Positions 11,529 through 23,141 of a DNA stretch of 64,000 nucleotides are shown here, piece after piece; within the stretch, counting starts at the first letter, position 1, and each line of letters opens with the position of its first letter. The notes under the pieces were generated by a model, which saw only the letters and a program-made list of their open reading frames with translations, ran no database searches and was not told the origin of the DNA. The stretch spans positions 434,001 to 498,000 of the forward strand of contig JAZKJV010003129.1 in assembly GCA_037367405.1 (NCBI GenBank), in the 5' to 3' direction. Source of the stretch: Ottelia alismoides (taxonomy: Eukaryota; Streptophyta; Magnoliopsida; Alismatales; Hydrocharitaceae). Position numbers and translations under genes: made by a program.

Positions 11529-12155
11529 TTACATCGAAACAGACAGCAAGCGGGCAACAAGCTGCGCCGCTAGTCCTTTTTGTATTGCAAAGTCAATCCC
11601 TCTAAACACTACATCCATAGATCTGGGATCCATCACATTACTGTTCATTACTTTTTGGATCCTCTTTAAAAGCTCAATAGCTTCCGGTGCTAGGAAGCCA
11701 AATGTGTCAAAACCAAAGGGGATGAAGGCATGTTGATTCTCCGTGGTGCAAGCTTTCTCATGTTTAGTCACTTTTGCTAAAGAAGCTTTAAGGGCAGCCT
11801 GCCTTGCTGTGAAGGTCCCGCTCTTCAACCCCACCATCGGGGAAACTCCTGTCAATTCTACACAAGCATGTTTTCCGCCTATCCACCCAAAAATCAAAAT
11901 ATTAGCAGGTCTAAGTGTGGATCTTCCCTCTTGTGGATCTGTTAAATAGTTCACTGGCGCCTCTTTCTTAGCAGCAATACCTGCACGTTTGAGGACATCG
12001 AATAAAACGTCTCTAACGAGATCATGCTTGTACTTAAACCCCGGGAGCTCCCTACAATGAATGGCATGATCACCAAAATTGTCCAAGCATGCCTTACGAC
12101 AGACTGGACAAATCTGCATGCTGATGTTTCTTTCATCCCTTGGAAGGCAGTTCAA
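11529..12155 (-). pseudogene. C-terminal fragment of a plant non-LTR reverse transcriptase-like protein
   Basis: An open frame of 208 codons with no reverse transcriptase core. It has a zinc-knuckle-like stretch CPVCRKACLDNFGDHAIHC, then YKHDLVRDVLFDVLKRAG, KKEAP, RPANILIFGW and HACVELTG. I recall this arrangement (CxxC, GDHAxxC, RHNxxRD, RPADILI, ACxDxTG) at the C-terminus of some plant retroelement proteins. The EAP/RPAD/xDxTG spacing resembles a PD-(D/E)XK-type nuclease fold; here D is replaced by N and E at two of those places. A second, shorter copy lies at 43984-44172. It sits antisense in the intron region downstream of BIO3-BIO1. The function is inferred; the family match is moderate. 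Confidence 0.6.
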
Positions 12156-12872
12156 ATCTTTATTATCAATATTTTTTGTATGCCCTGGTTGTCCGACAAT
12201 GAGAATAAGGTTATTACCTAAATGATCTTATCTATGTTATGTATTGTTTCTTATGATAAACGGGTACGTGGATTTTTGGGTTTGGATCTGTATATCCAGT
12301 AACACTACATAAATTATAACACCCTACTCTTATGATGAGTTAGTAAAGCAAAAGCCTCAGTTGCTAGTGGTCCATCATCCAAGATGTTCCTCTTACTCTC
12401 AAGAAGCTAGCGTAGGCCCCTTCTACCTCCTTTATGATGTCTTCATCCTCCGAAAATATGTCAGAGACAACACTTGTGTTGTTGAAAAGGCAATCCTGTT
12501 AATTGTTTCATTTCTAATTTATCGGCTTGTATCTTTTTGTATCATTCGTGTAATACTCTCATTCTGTTTGTTCGTTCTTCATTTACCATGGATTTTGTCC
12601 AAGATGATTCTTACTTATCGTCATCTTGCATCCTTTCTTGGTTTCCCTGCTGGGATGTATTTTTTGTCATAATCTTTGCTGCTTTTTCTTGGTGTATGTG
12701 ATCTGTTTCTTTCGACCTCATTTATCCTTCTATACATTCTTTCTGCTCTCTTGTGCCTGCAAGGCACATTAAAGATATCAATAAGGAAATAATCATTTTT
12801 GGTTTATGTACCCTTCGATGAACTGAACAACGAAAAAAGGTACATGTGACAGTATTGAAGTTGCACGTCAAT
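12156..12872. other. AT-rich DNA, no feature seen
   Basis: About 700 bp between the LINE fragment and the Copia LTR. No exon of BIO3-BIO1 and no repeat was recognised. The open frame at 12361-12672 is hydrophobic, with no motif, and is probably chance. Confidence 0.4.
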
Positions 12873-13019
12873 TGTAGAGATAGTTGTTTGTCGTTGGTGT
12901 TATTTATTATTTCAGTTTCTTTATGTACCTCTCATGTAATTTACCCAAGGGTTCTCTCCCTATATAAGAGACCCGAGGGCTCTATGGAATAAACATCTCA
13001 GTACTCTTTTACCCTAACA
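12873..13019 (+). repeat. 5' LTR of young Copia
   Basis: TGTAGAGATAG...CCCTAACA. It contains a TATA-like CTATATAAGAG near 12960, the likely promoter for the genomic RNA. Confidence 0.92.
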
Positions 13020-13033
13020 TGGTATCAGAGCCC
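13020..13033 (+). promoter_or_regulatory. Primer binding site (initiator tRNA-Met)
   Basis: TGGTATCAGAGCCC directly follows the 5' LTR, complementary to the 3' end of plant initiator tRNA-Met as in most Copia elements. A GC-rich leader (13050-13490) follows. Confidence 0.9.
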
Positions 13034-13494
13034 TAACCCTAATCTAGGGTTTCTCTCCACCGCCCCCCCCCCCGCCGACTCTCTCACCGCCGCCGCCCCA
13101 GGGCACCGACTGCCCCCAGGTTTCCGCCCAGCCCAGGGCGCCGCCAGCCCCAGGGACCCTCTCCTTGTTCCGCCCAGCCCCCAGGGCGTCGCCGGAGCCC
13201 CACCACCTTTCGTCCCGGCTTCCTACAGCCGCCCCCGGCTCTCTACAGCCGCCGCAGGGGGCTGTCTACTCGCTCCAGCCCTCCGCCCAGCCCTAACCAG
13301 TCCCCGCCAGGCCGCCATCTTCCTTGGTAGAGGCTTCCGGGGCCTCTACTTGTCGCCGGGTGTCGCCTCTTCACTCGGTCTCGGATAGACAATGATGGAT
13401 TCAAGTGCATAACGTCTACATGTGCACTTGAATCCTAAAAGTTGTGGTAGACAACCTCTTCTTGGTCTATCAATAGTCGTCCTTCTCCGGCATT

Positions 13495-16400
13495 ATGTCC
13501 GAACAAAAGCTCGATATGCCCGCCATAGGTGCGTTCAAAGGTTCAGCACCGATCGTCAAAATGGACGGGACAAACTACGAACTGTGGGCGATGCAGTTCC
13601 TCAGCCTCATGAAGTCGTGTGGTAAGAAGCACATTCTTACCGAGGATGAACCGCCGGAGAAGACATGAGTCTATGCCTCATGGGAGGCCGATGATGCGTA
13701 CGCCAAGGTTTGGCTCTCAGGTACGCTCACAACAGAGATTGCGAATGATGTCCTTCACCAACCCACCGCCAAGGCGATGTGGGATATTTTGGCCATGACA
13801 TACTCTCAGGTCCGCAATGAGACGAAGATGCTCCAGTTGCAGCATGATATATTTACCACGAAGCAGAATGGGAGGCCGCTTCATTCGCTATACACGTCGC
13901 TTCGTGGTATGTTCGAGAAGCTCTATAGCACCATTCCCCTCACAGCTACGCCGGAACAGCAGAAGACGTTCCGCAATGCCACAATGGTTGGCGTTTTACT
14001 CGCTGCCCTAGACCCGGAGTATGAGGCCGCACGGTCTCAAATACTAGCAGATGCCACTATCCCGCCGATGGAAGAGGTATACAGGAGGCTCAGTCGTGTA
14101 CCTGTTCCATCTACTACAGCAACGGCACCTCCGTCTGCAATGGCAGTTTCCAGGGGACGTGGTAGTTCGTCCTCGTTTCGTGGCAGAGGAAGTGGTGGAC
14201 GTGGACGCGGAGGTCGCATACGTTCCACGTGTTCTTTCTGTCGCCGTACTGGTCATTCGGAGGATACGTGCTATTCCAAGCACGGTTTCCCCCCTTCTGC
14301 ACGTGTCGCGGATCATGTTCAGGGTCCTTCAGCTCCCGCCACAGATCACAGGTTCGAAGAGTTGGTGGCACGACTTCGGGACATTATGCCACAATCTTCG
14401 TCAGAGGGTGCAGACGTCTCTGATGTTGCGGCTTCAGCATCAGCAAGTACATCGGCCTCAGCCAGTGCCTCAGGTAGTCCTTCATCCCCATTTCATAGTC
14501 ATGATCTCACAGGATGGATTGTTGACTCTGGAGCTACCCATCACCTATGTCGTGAGAAAGATATTCTGCAGTCATACAGGGCTGTTCAGCCAGGTCGCTC
14601 TGTTCTAATTGCGGATGGCACCCAGTCTCCTATCATCGGTCAGGGGGAGACAGCTTTGCTACCCTCTATGCACCTACAGAATGTGCTACATGCTCCAGAA
14701 TTCTCGATGAACCTTTTATCTATTAGTCAGATTACACGTGATTTGCACTGTCGTGCTATTTTTGATCCATCGTCTGTTATTTTTCAGGACATACTGACGG
14801 GCAGGGTGATTGGCTGTGGTTCTGAGCACAATGGCCTTTATCGTCTCGTTCGTAACTCCTACGCTGGTGTCTCCTTGCATACCCAGGCCTCTGTTTCTCC
14901 GTACACCTGGCATCTTCGGTTCGGTCATCTACCGCTACAGAAGATGCGTCATCTCCTGCCTCAGATATCTCCGAGTTCTTCTTTTCGATGTGAAGCATGT
15001 CAGTTGGGGAAGCATCATCGGTCTAGCTTCCCCGGTCGTCAGAGTCGGAGCAGTAGCTCCCCGTTTGAATTATTTCATATAGATATTTGGGGTCCAAGTC
15101 GTGTCCCGGATCACCAGGGGCACAGGTTCTATCTAGTTGTGGTTGATGATTTTTCCAGAGTGTCGTGGACTTTTCTTCTCAAGAATAAATCTGAAGCAGG
15201 AAATGTTATTCAAAATCTAATTAATGAAGTTCTGAATGTTTTTTCATCTACTGTTAAGTATGTGCGTACTGACAATGCATTGGAGTTCTGCACTCGCTCT
15301 CTTGCCACCTTTCTTTCATCTAAAGGCATTGTCCACCAAACCACATGTCCCTACACCTCTCAACAAAATGGAGTTGCCGAACGAAAACATCGACATTTCC
15401 TTGACATTGCTCGCACTTTACTTATTCAGAGTTGTGCTCCATTAACCTTTTGGGGTGATGCTATACTTACTGCGTGTTATTTGGTCAATCGAATGCCTAC
15501 AACTATTCTTGGGGAAAAGTCTCCAATCTCTGTTCTCTTTCCGGACAGAGACTTGTTTACATTGACACCTCGGGTTTTTGGCACTGTCGCTTTTGTTCAC
15601 CGCTTATCTCCGGGGCTTGATAAGCTATCCCCTAGGGCTATCAAGTGTGTTTTCGTGGGCTACTCCAGGACACAGAAGGGGTACCGCTGCTATGATCCTG
15701 TCAATAACAAATACTATGTGAGTGTGGATGTTACATTCTTCGAACCTGTCATGTACTTCTCCCCTGCAGGTGACAGATTGGTCTCCTCCACATCATCAGA
15801 CTCCCAAGTCTATGTTCCACCACCTCCAAGCCTGGGTCCGTCCTCAACTCCAGCGTCTCCAATAACACCACCACCACCAACCACTCCACCACCACCACCA
15901 CCACCCCCTGTTGTTCCGTTCCCTAAGTTCTACACGAGACGCACGGGCCCAGCTCAAGCTACATCTCAACCATCCAGCACGCCTCAGGTATGTTCTGACA
16001 TTAATGATGGGTTAAATAATGCACATGTGCAGGAGCTTGTACCACAGGAGGAGGACCAACCGGTCAGCACTGTTTTGGATGACTCGGACCAGCCTATTGC
16101 TCATAGGAAACAGCGAAGACAGTGTGTCTCATATCCCCTGGCCTCTCAGGTTTCCTTTCATCGTCTCTCTGGGGATTTCCAGAAGTTTGCCGCTGCTGTA
16201 TCGTCAGTTGAGATACCACGGACATATCAGGATGCCATGACGACTGAATGCTGGCGTTTAGCAATGGAAGAGGAGATGCGTGCCTTACAATCCAGAGGGA
16301 CTTGGTCTCTAGTCCCTCTTCCTCCAGGTGCGTCTGTGGTGAGCTGCAAGTGGGTTTTTACAGTTAAATATCATGCAGATGGTCGTCTTGACAGATACAA

Positions 16401-17748
16401 GGCCAGGCTTGTAGCACGAGGGTTTACACAGACATATGGGGTAGATTACCTGGACACGTTTTCACCAGTAGCGAGACATTCTACCCTTCGCATTCTTCTA
16501 TCGGTTGCTGTGGTACGTGGCTGGCCCATATTCCAGCTTGATGTTAAAAATGCTTTCTTGTATGGTGATCTTCAGGAGGAAGTCTACATGCAGCAGCCAC
16601 CTGGGTTTGCTGCTGAGGGGGAGACTCAGAAGGTATGCAGACTTCATAAGGCTATTTATGGCCTTAAGCAGAGTCCTCGTGCATGGTTCCAGAAGCTCTC
16701 CCAGCTTATTGAACAACAAGGTTTCAGAAGATCAAATGCGGATCACTCACTGTTCGTCCGGAAGACTCCTAGAGGTACCATCGTTGTTATGGTATATGTT
16801 GATGACATATTGGTTACTGGAGATGATGCAAAAGGGGTTGAGATAACCAAGTCTATGCTGGGCAGCCAATTCATTACAAAGGATCTAGGCACTATACGGT
16901 ATTTTCTGGGGATAGAGTTTGCAAGAAATGCACAAGGAATGGTGATGACTCAAAGAAAATATGTCACAGATTTGCTGGCTGAAACAGGAATGACTGAATG
17001 CAGACCTTCAAGTACACCGATGGATCCGAGTATGAAGTTGTACGATGATGACACTGAGGAGGTGGACAAGAGAAGGTACAGAGAAATGGTGGGCAAGCTC
17101 TTATACATCACTATAACTCGACCGGATATTGCACTTGCAGTAAACCGGGTGAGTCAATTTGTGGAGCAGCCAAGGCAAGTACATATGGATGCATTGTACA
17201 TGATATTGAGATATCTGAAGTCTTCACCAGGCACAGGGTTGCTGTTCAAGAAAGACACGGATTTGTCTATTTCAGCCTGCGCAGATGCGGATTATGCAGG
17301 GTGTCCACGGGATCGTAAGTCTACTTCTGGGTTTGCTATCTTCATAGGAAGCTCCTTAGTCTCCTGGAAAAGCAAGAAGCAGACTGTTGTGGCGAGATCC
17401 AGTGCCGAATCCGAGTACAGGGCCATGGCACAGGCAAGCACTGAAATGATGTGGGTTAAAGCAGTCCTAGAAGACCTGAATATTGAAGTTCCGTTGCCTA
17501 TGAACCTGCAATGTGACAATCAGGCAGCGTTATTCATTGCCAACAATCCAGCCTTCCATGAGAGAACAAAACACATAGAGGTGGATTGCCATTACACTAG
17601 GGACATGATTCAGAAGGGCTTCATCTCCACGTCTCACGTCAGCTCAGAGGACCAGACAGCAGATATATTCACAAAGCCATTGCTCCGAGGACCTTTTCAG
17701 AGATTTTCTTCCAAGCTGAGCATGATAGATATCTATGCTCCATCTTGA
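13495..17748 (+). pseudogene. Copia gag-pol polyprotein, one premature stop
   Basis: Frame of 1418 codons from ATG 13495. TGA at 13666-13668 (codon 58) breaks it; the rest is open from 13669 to the stop at 17746. In the related element the same place reads K-T-G-I-N-A-S-W, so a single substitution explains the stop. Domains by residue: gag with RGRG-rich linker and zinc knuckle CSFCRRTGHSEDTC (from about 246); protease DSGA (344); integrase D530, D593 (RTDNALEF) and E629 (NGVAERKH), giving the expected D-35-E; a proline run (near 775-810); reverse transcriptase KWVFTVKYHADGRLDRYKAR and YVDD (1101-1104); RNase H with D1264, E1305, D1341. It is expected to form virus-like particles and integrate DNA, but this copy would need the stop to be bypassed. 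Confidence 0.93.
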
Positions 17749-17755
17749 GGGGGAG

Positions 17756-17903
17756 TGTAGAGATAGTTGTTTGTCGTTGGTGTTATTTATTATTTCAGTT
17801 TCTTTATGTACCTCTCATGTAATTTACCCAAGGGTTCTCTCCCTATATAAGAGACCCGAGGGCTCTATGGAATAAAACAACTCAGTACTCTTTTACCCTA
17901 TCA
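17756..17903 (+). repeat. 3' LTR of young Copia
   Basis: Nearly identical to 12873-13019: one A insertion and a T-to-A change near 17878-17881, and an A-to-T change two bases from the terminal CA. Confidence 0.92.
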
Positions 17904-18542
17904 GTAATAAATCACCCATGAAATATATTATGTAAGATTTAGTGAGGTTATAGGGTTTCTAGGATAATTATGAAGAATAAAAAGTAATTTACAAAATTTA
18001 TATGGTTCGTGGTGCAAAAATCCCAATATATTAACTAATTACGGACATATTTATTATCATTATAACTTACCCAATAATTTTTTAGGTTTATATCTTCAAA
18101 ATATTATCAATGGAATGGAAACCGTTTTTTATAGACCAATACAATGTAGATGTTGTTTTTTTTTCAAACGTTTCCTTCATTTTCCTTCACTGACCATCAT
18201 AAACCTTATTGTATTTCACCAAAGTTTTTTTATATATTTTAAATAAAAAATTTACAAATAAAGATTGTCTTTGTTTTCTAAGTTTTTTAAAGAAGAGATA
18301 AGACATTATTGATTTGAGGGATAAAGGTAAAATACTGTAGACTTAGGCATAATGAATGATGAAATCATGATGTTGCCACATTATCATGAGCTTATTTATT
18401 CTAGGATAAATCTTCCTTATCTTGATATTAGGGCCCATTACTTTCCTAATAAACCACTATCACATACGCTTTCTCTCCTTTTATTTTTGCACTTTTTATT
18501 AGACCACGAAAATAAATTCCTTCGCAATACAGGAGTACTAAC
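17904..18542. other. AT-rich spacer between two Copia elements
   Basis: No gene, repeat pair or exon recognised. T-rich and A-rich runs only. Confidence 0.4.
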
Positions 18543-18547
18543 GTTTC

Positions 18548-18691
18548 TGTGAAAGGTGAAAAGAAAGTTGCATTCCACGTAGTCCTATAACCCTCTTATA
18601 TAGGAGAAAGGATGTAGGGAGAAATTACATAAAGAAAATGGGAAAACTACAGAAATATAAATAAAGACAAAGATACAGAATTCTCTCAACA
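18548..18691 (-). repeat. 3' LTR of decayed Copia
   Basis: TGTGAAAGGTGAAAAG...CTCTCAACA, bounded by TG...CA. Matches 24704-24843 with several substitutions and a small indel. Confidence 0.9.
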
Positions 18692-21600
18692 CTCCTCCCT
18701 CGAGCTGGAGCATATATGTCTATCACGCTCAGCTTGGAACAACAACGGTGAAAAGGACCCCTCGCGAGAGCTTTGATAAATATATCCGCAATCTGTTCTC
18801 TTGAAGCAACATGGAAGGTGGAAATAAACCCCTTTTGGATCAAGTCACGGGTATAATGACAATCAACTTCGATGTGCTTTGTTCTCCCATGGAAGGTTGG
18901 ATTATTAGCTATGAATAGAGTTGCTTGATTATAACATTTGATGTGCATTGGAAGATATGCCTCAATTGCAAGATCAGTCAGAACGGACTTGACCCACATC
19001 ATTTTCGTGCTCCCATGGGCCATAGCCCTATATTCTGATTCTGATTCAACACTGGATCAAGCAACTATAGTCTGTTTCTTACTCTTCCATGAGACCAATG
19101 AGTTACCAACGAACACAGTGAAGCCTGAAGTGGACTTCCTGTCCTTGGGACACCCAGCATAATCTACGTCTAAACATCAGTAACTGAGAGTGATGTCTCT
19201 TCTGAAAAGTAGACCTGCACCTGAAGAAGATTTCGAATATCTTAAGATCATACAAACTGCATCCATAGAACTTGTCTAGATTGCTCCATGAACTGTCTAA
19301 CTCTGCTCATAGCACATGATATGTCAGGCATGGTAATAGTAACATATAGCAACTTTCCTACCAGTTCCCTATACCGTCTCTTATCTATCTCCTTAGAGTC
19401 ATCATCATAGAGTCTAGGATTAGGATCCATTGATGTAGTAGCAGGTCTGCATCTGTCACACCTGTCTCAGCTAGAAGATCAGTAACATACTTCCTATGTG
19501 TCATAATCATACCCTGCTGACTGCGTGCAAACTCCAAGCCAAGAAAATAACGTAACTTGTGAAGATCCTCGGTCACAAACAGTCGTCCAAGGAAAATCCC
19601 TAACGGTCTGAATACCATGTTCATCGCTACCATTAACAACAATGTCATCAACATAAACCAGGACAACAACCATACCTCCCTGAGTTCTCTTAACAAAAAG
19701 AAAATGATCTGCAGAGATAATCATCTCTGAGAGCTTCTGAAACCAAGACCTCGGACTCTACTTGAGGCCATATATAGCCTTGTGAAGTCTACACACCATA
19801 CTAGACTTCACCTCAGCAGCAAATCCCGGTGGCTGCTGCATGTAAACTTCTTCCTACTGATCACCATACAAGAAAGCATTTTTCACATCCAATTGGAAAA
19901 GAGGCCAGTCACGTACCACAGCAACTGCAATAAGAATCCGCAAAATAGAGTGGCGTGCAACTGGTGAAAAAGTATCCCGATAGTCCACCTCATATGTTTG
20001 GGTGAACCCACGAGCAACCAACCTAGCCTTATATATGTCAACTGTACCATCAACACGGTGTTTCATAGTGAACACCCACTTGCTGCCAACAATAGACGCA
20101 TCTGGAGGAGCATGCACAACACTCCACGTAACCTCGAGACTATAAAGTGGTCATCTCCTCTTCCATAGCTAGACGTCACTGACTACTCTGCAGCACCTCC
20201 TGATAAGAATGTGGTATCTCCACTATTGACAGCCCAAGAACGAACCTCTGAAAGTCCGCGTAAAGGTGATCCAATGACAAATGGGAAGCAAGAGGATGCA
20301 TAGTGCATGCACGCTTCTACTTCCATAGAGCAATAGGCACGTCTAGGTCTTCAATACTCACAGGAGATGTAGCATCTTGATCATCCTGCACCTCATGTTG
20401 TACATGCAAATCACCATTGCCATAAGAAGAACTCAAATGCTCAGAACATACCTGAGGCATGTTGGATGATTGGCAAGGCACATGAGCACGAGGTCGACGC
20501 TGATAACCTAGGGAAAGAATGGAGGTGAAGGAGGTGGCGACAGTGGTGGAGGAGATGTAGGAGGTGGTGGAGGAGGAGGAAATGATGATGATGGTAGAGT
20601 AGAGATCGGATGTAGAGGCATATAGATTCCCCATCTTCAGAAGAAATGAGCTTGTCACCTGTAGGAGAGTACATAATAGACTCAAAAAGGGTTACATCAA
20701 CACTAACATAGTACCTTCGTCGAACATGATCGAAGCAACGATATCATTTTTGGGTATCTGAGTACCCAACAAACACACATTTGACAGCTCTAGGAGAGAG
20801 CTTGTCAAGACCAGGGGATATCTGATGAACGAAAGCCACTGAAGCAAATACTAGAGCTGTGAGAGAGAAAAGAGTCGTCTCGGGAAAAGCAATCAAGAAC
20901 AGGATCTTTTCTCCCAAAACTGAAGAGGGCATACGATTAACAAGGTAACAAGTTGTTAGAACCGCATCCCCCAGTATGAATGAGGAGCACGGCTCTGAAT
21001 AAAAGAGTCCTTGTAACGTCCAGAAGATGGCGGTGTTTTCTTTCGGCCACCTCATTCTGTTGGGAAGAATACGCACAAGAAGTATGATGGACAATATCAT
21101 AAGATACAAGAAATGTGGCAAGCTGGTTAGTACAAAACTCCAGGGCATTGTCAGAACGTATATACTTGATTTTTGCTCAAAAAATATTATTTATTTCATT
21201 AATGAAGGACTGGATAACAGGACCAACATCCAACGTGTTTTTAAGAAGAAAAACCCCATGACAACCTTGAAAACTCATCAACGGCAACGAGATAAAATCT
21301 ATGCCCCTGATGATCAGGGACATGACTGGGATCCCAAATATCAAAATGAACCAATTCAAACAGACCATGACTACTTCGACCCTGACGACTCTGGAACGTA
21401 GACCGATGATGCTTCCCAAGCTGGCAGGCCTCGCACTAAAAGGTAGAGCGAGGGGAATTTGTGGAAGAATGTGACACAGCTTTTGCAGAGGAAGATGACC
21501 AAAATAAAGATGCTACATGTAAGGAGACATAGACCAAGTGTGAATGGAAGAAGCACCTGAATAAAGAGATTGCACTAGTCTGTAGAGACCTCTTTGCTTA

Positions 21601-23141
21601 CGACCAGAACCAATCACACTGCCCGTTAGAATGTCTTGAAACACAATAGCAAACGGATCAAAAATGGCACGATAATGCAAGTCCTTGGTGATTTGACTAA
21701 TATATAATAAATTCATTGAAAACTCAGAAACATAAAGAACATTACGAAGTCCCATTGCAGGAGTTAGCTGCACTTCTCCTTGATCAATAATGGGAGACTG
21801 TGTTCCATCTGCAATCACAACATATCGTCTGTGTTGGGTTAGACTGAAAGCACTAAACTAACTTCTATCACCACATAGGTGTGGGATGCACCTGAGCCCA
21901 TAATCCATTCTGACAAATCTATCTTGTAACAACTAGTAAACGCATATGCTAAACCTGATGAAGATGCAGCAGCAAAGGCAGCTACCTCTGAGGATCTTGA
22001 GGGAGAGCTGGATGGTCCAGGAGTAGGCATGATCTCCCTGAGTCTGGCTACAAATTTGCCAAACCTCTGATCAACAACAAGAGAGGGACTCCCAACCTGT
22101 TGAGTATATTCTGCAACTCTAGCAAAAACTGGAAACGCATGCTTAGAATAGCAGGTTTCCTCAGAGTGGCCAGTCCTGTGGCAGAAGGTGCACGGCTGAC
22201 GGGGACAGTCACTGCCTCCTCTGCATGGCCTCAAATTTCAGCGAAATTCGGTCGAATTTCTGTCGAATATCGATATTCAGTCGAAATCGAAATTCGGTCG
22301 AAATGATCGAAATGACCGAAATATGGGGGTCCTAGTATAGAAAATGACCGAAATGATCGAAATTTCGGTCGAAATTCCACCGAAATTCTGTTTTGGTCGA
22401 TACCGAAATGGTGACCGAAACCGACATTTAGGGCCTTGCCTCTGCCACGGTGAGATCCTCCCCTACCAAGAAACGGAGTAGGGTTCCCCCTACCACAAGA
22501 TGCAGCCATGGATGATGATGTCTGAGACTGCACATTATCACCAGAGGATATAGATAGCCTACTCAGTCTGCGATAGGCCTCCTTCATTGGAGGTTTGTAG
22601 CATCTGTAAGAATCTGGGCGTGAGCTGAGCCATATTCAGGATCAAAGGTCGCTAGTAAGACCCTAGTCATCACAGAGTCTCTGTAAGCCTTGAGCTGCTC
22701 TGGCATAGCTGTCAAGGGAATGTAGTCGTGTAGCTTCTTAAAAATGTCCATCAAAGAAGTATAGAAGGTATGGAGGGGTCGACCATTCTGCTTAGACGTA
22801 AAGATATCATGTTGGAGCTGCAATATCTTCGAATCATTCTTCGTTGGAGAGTATGTCGCAGCAAAAATGTCCCACATAGCCTTTGCAATAAGCTGGCCCA
22901 GTATATCATTTGTTATCTCTGTAAATACAGTCCCAGATAGCCATACACATGCATAGGCATTGTCAGCCTCCCATGAGGCATTTATCCCAGTCTTGTCACT
23001 TGGCTCCTCCACCGTGAGGATGTGCTTCTTGTCATTACACTGCATCAGACTCATGAATTGCATGGCCCCCAATTCATAGTTTGTTCCATCCATCTTTTTT
23101 TTTGAAATCCAGAAGTAAAGGGGATACACTCGATGGTGCAC
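18692..23141 (-). pseudogene. Copia gag-pol remnants of the decayed element
   Basis: Pieces in order on the minus strand: gag 23141-22584 (KMDGTNYELGAMQF, AKAMWDIFAATYSP, LQLQHDIFTSKQNGRPLH) running on to 22434, a MITE, then zinc knuckle CTFCHRTGHSEETC (about 22190), protease-region and pre-integrase pieces 21818-21513, integrase 21419-20744 with a broken core, linker 20685-20317, reverse transcriptase 20117-19854 (RYxDTFSPVARHS type) and 19724-19385 (VLVYVDDIVVNG), and RNase H 19023-18700 (KHIEVDCHYTRDLIQKGF). Every domain is in a different frame or carries stops, so it is inactive. It reads antisense to the neighbouring BIO3-BIO1. Confidence 0.88.
22229..22433. mobile_element. CGAAAT-rich MITE inserted in Copia gag
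   Basis: About 205 bp made of repeated CGAAAT/ATTTCG blocks, bounded by CCTCAAATTTC on one side and the complement of CCCTAAATGTCGG on the other. It splits the gag frame between RGRGKA and the RGG before the zinc knuckle. A reverse-complement relative lies at 42411-42585. The target duplication is unclear (GGCCT is present on both sides). Confidence 0.65.

Larger units (their letters stand above)
12873..17903 (+). mobile_element. Young full-length Copia retrotransposon with very short LTRs
   Basis: A 5.03-kb Copia element: 147-bp 5' LTR, primer site TGGTATCAGAGCCC, GC-rich leader, a nearly intact polyprotein, polypurine tract GAGGGGGAG (17747-17755) and 148-bp 3' LTR. The two LTRs differ at only about three places, so the insertion is recent. 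The flanks do not give a clean 5-bp duplication (TCAAT on the left, GTAAT on the right). The gag and zinc knuckle match the decayed element at 18548-24843, so both belong to one lineage. The short LTRs suggest the Ale/Retrofit group, but I am not sure of that. Confidence 0.93.

Noticed and set aside
12361..12672. 103-codon hydrophobic open frame
   Set aside because: No motif, AT-rich context, starts and stops look random; not supported as a gene or as a BIO1 exon.
13031..13060. CCCTAACCCTAA and TAGGGTTT, telomere-like
   Set aside because: Only two units, in the leader of a Copia element just after the primer site; not a telomere.
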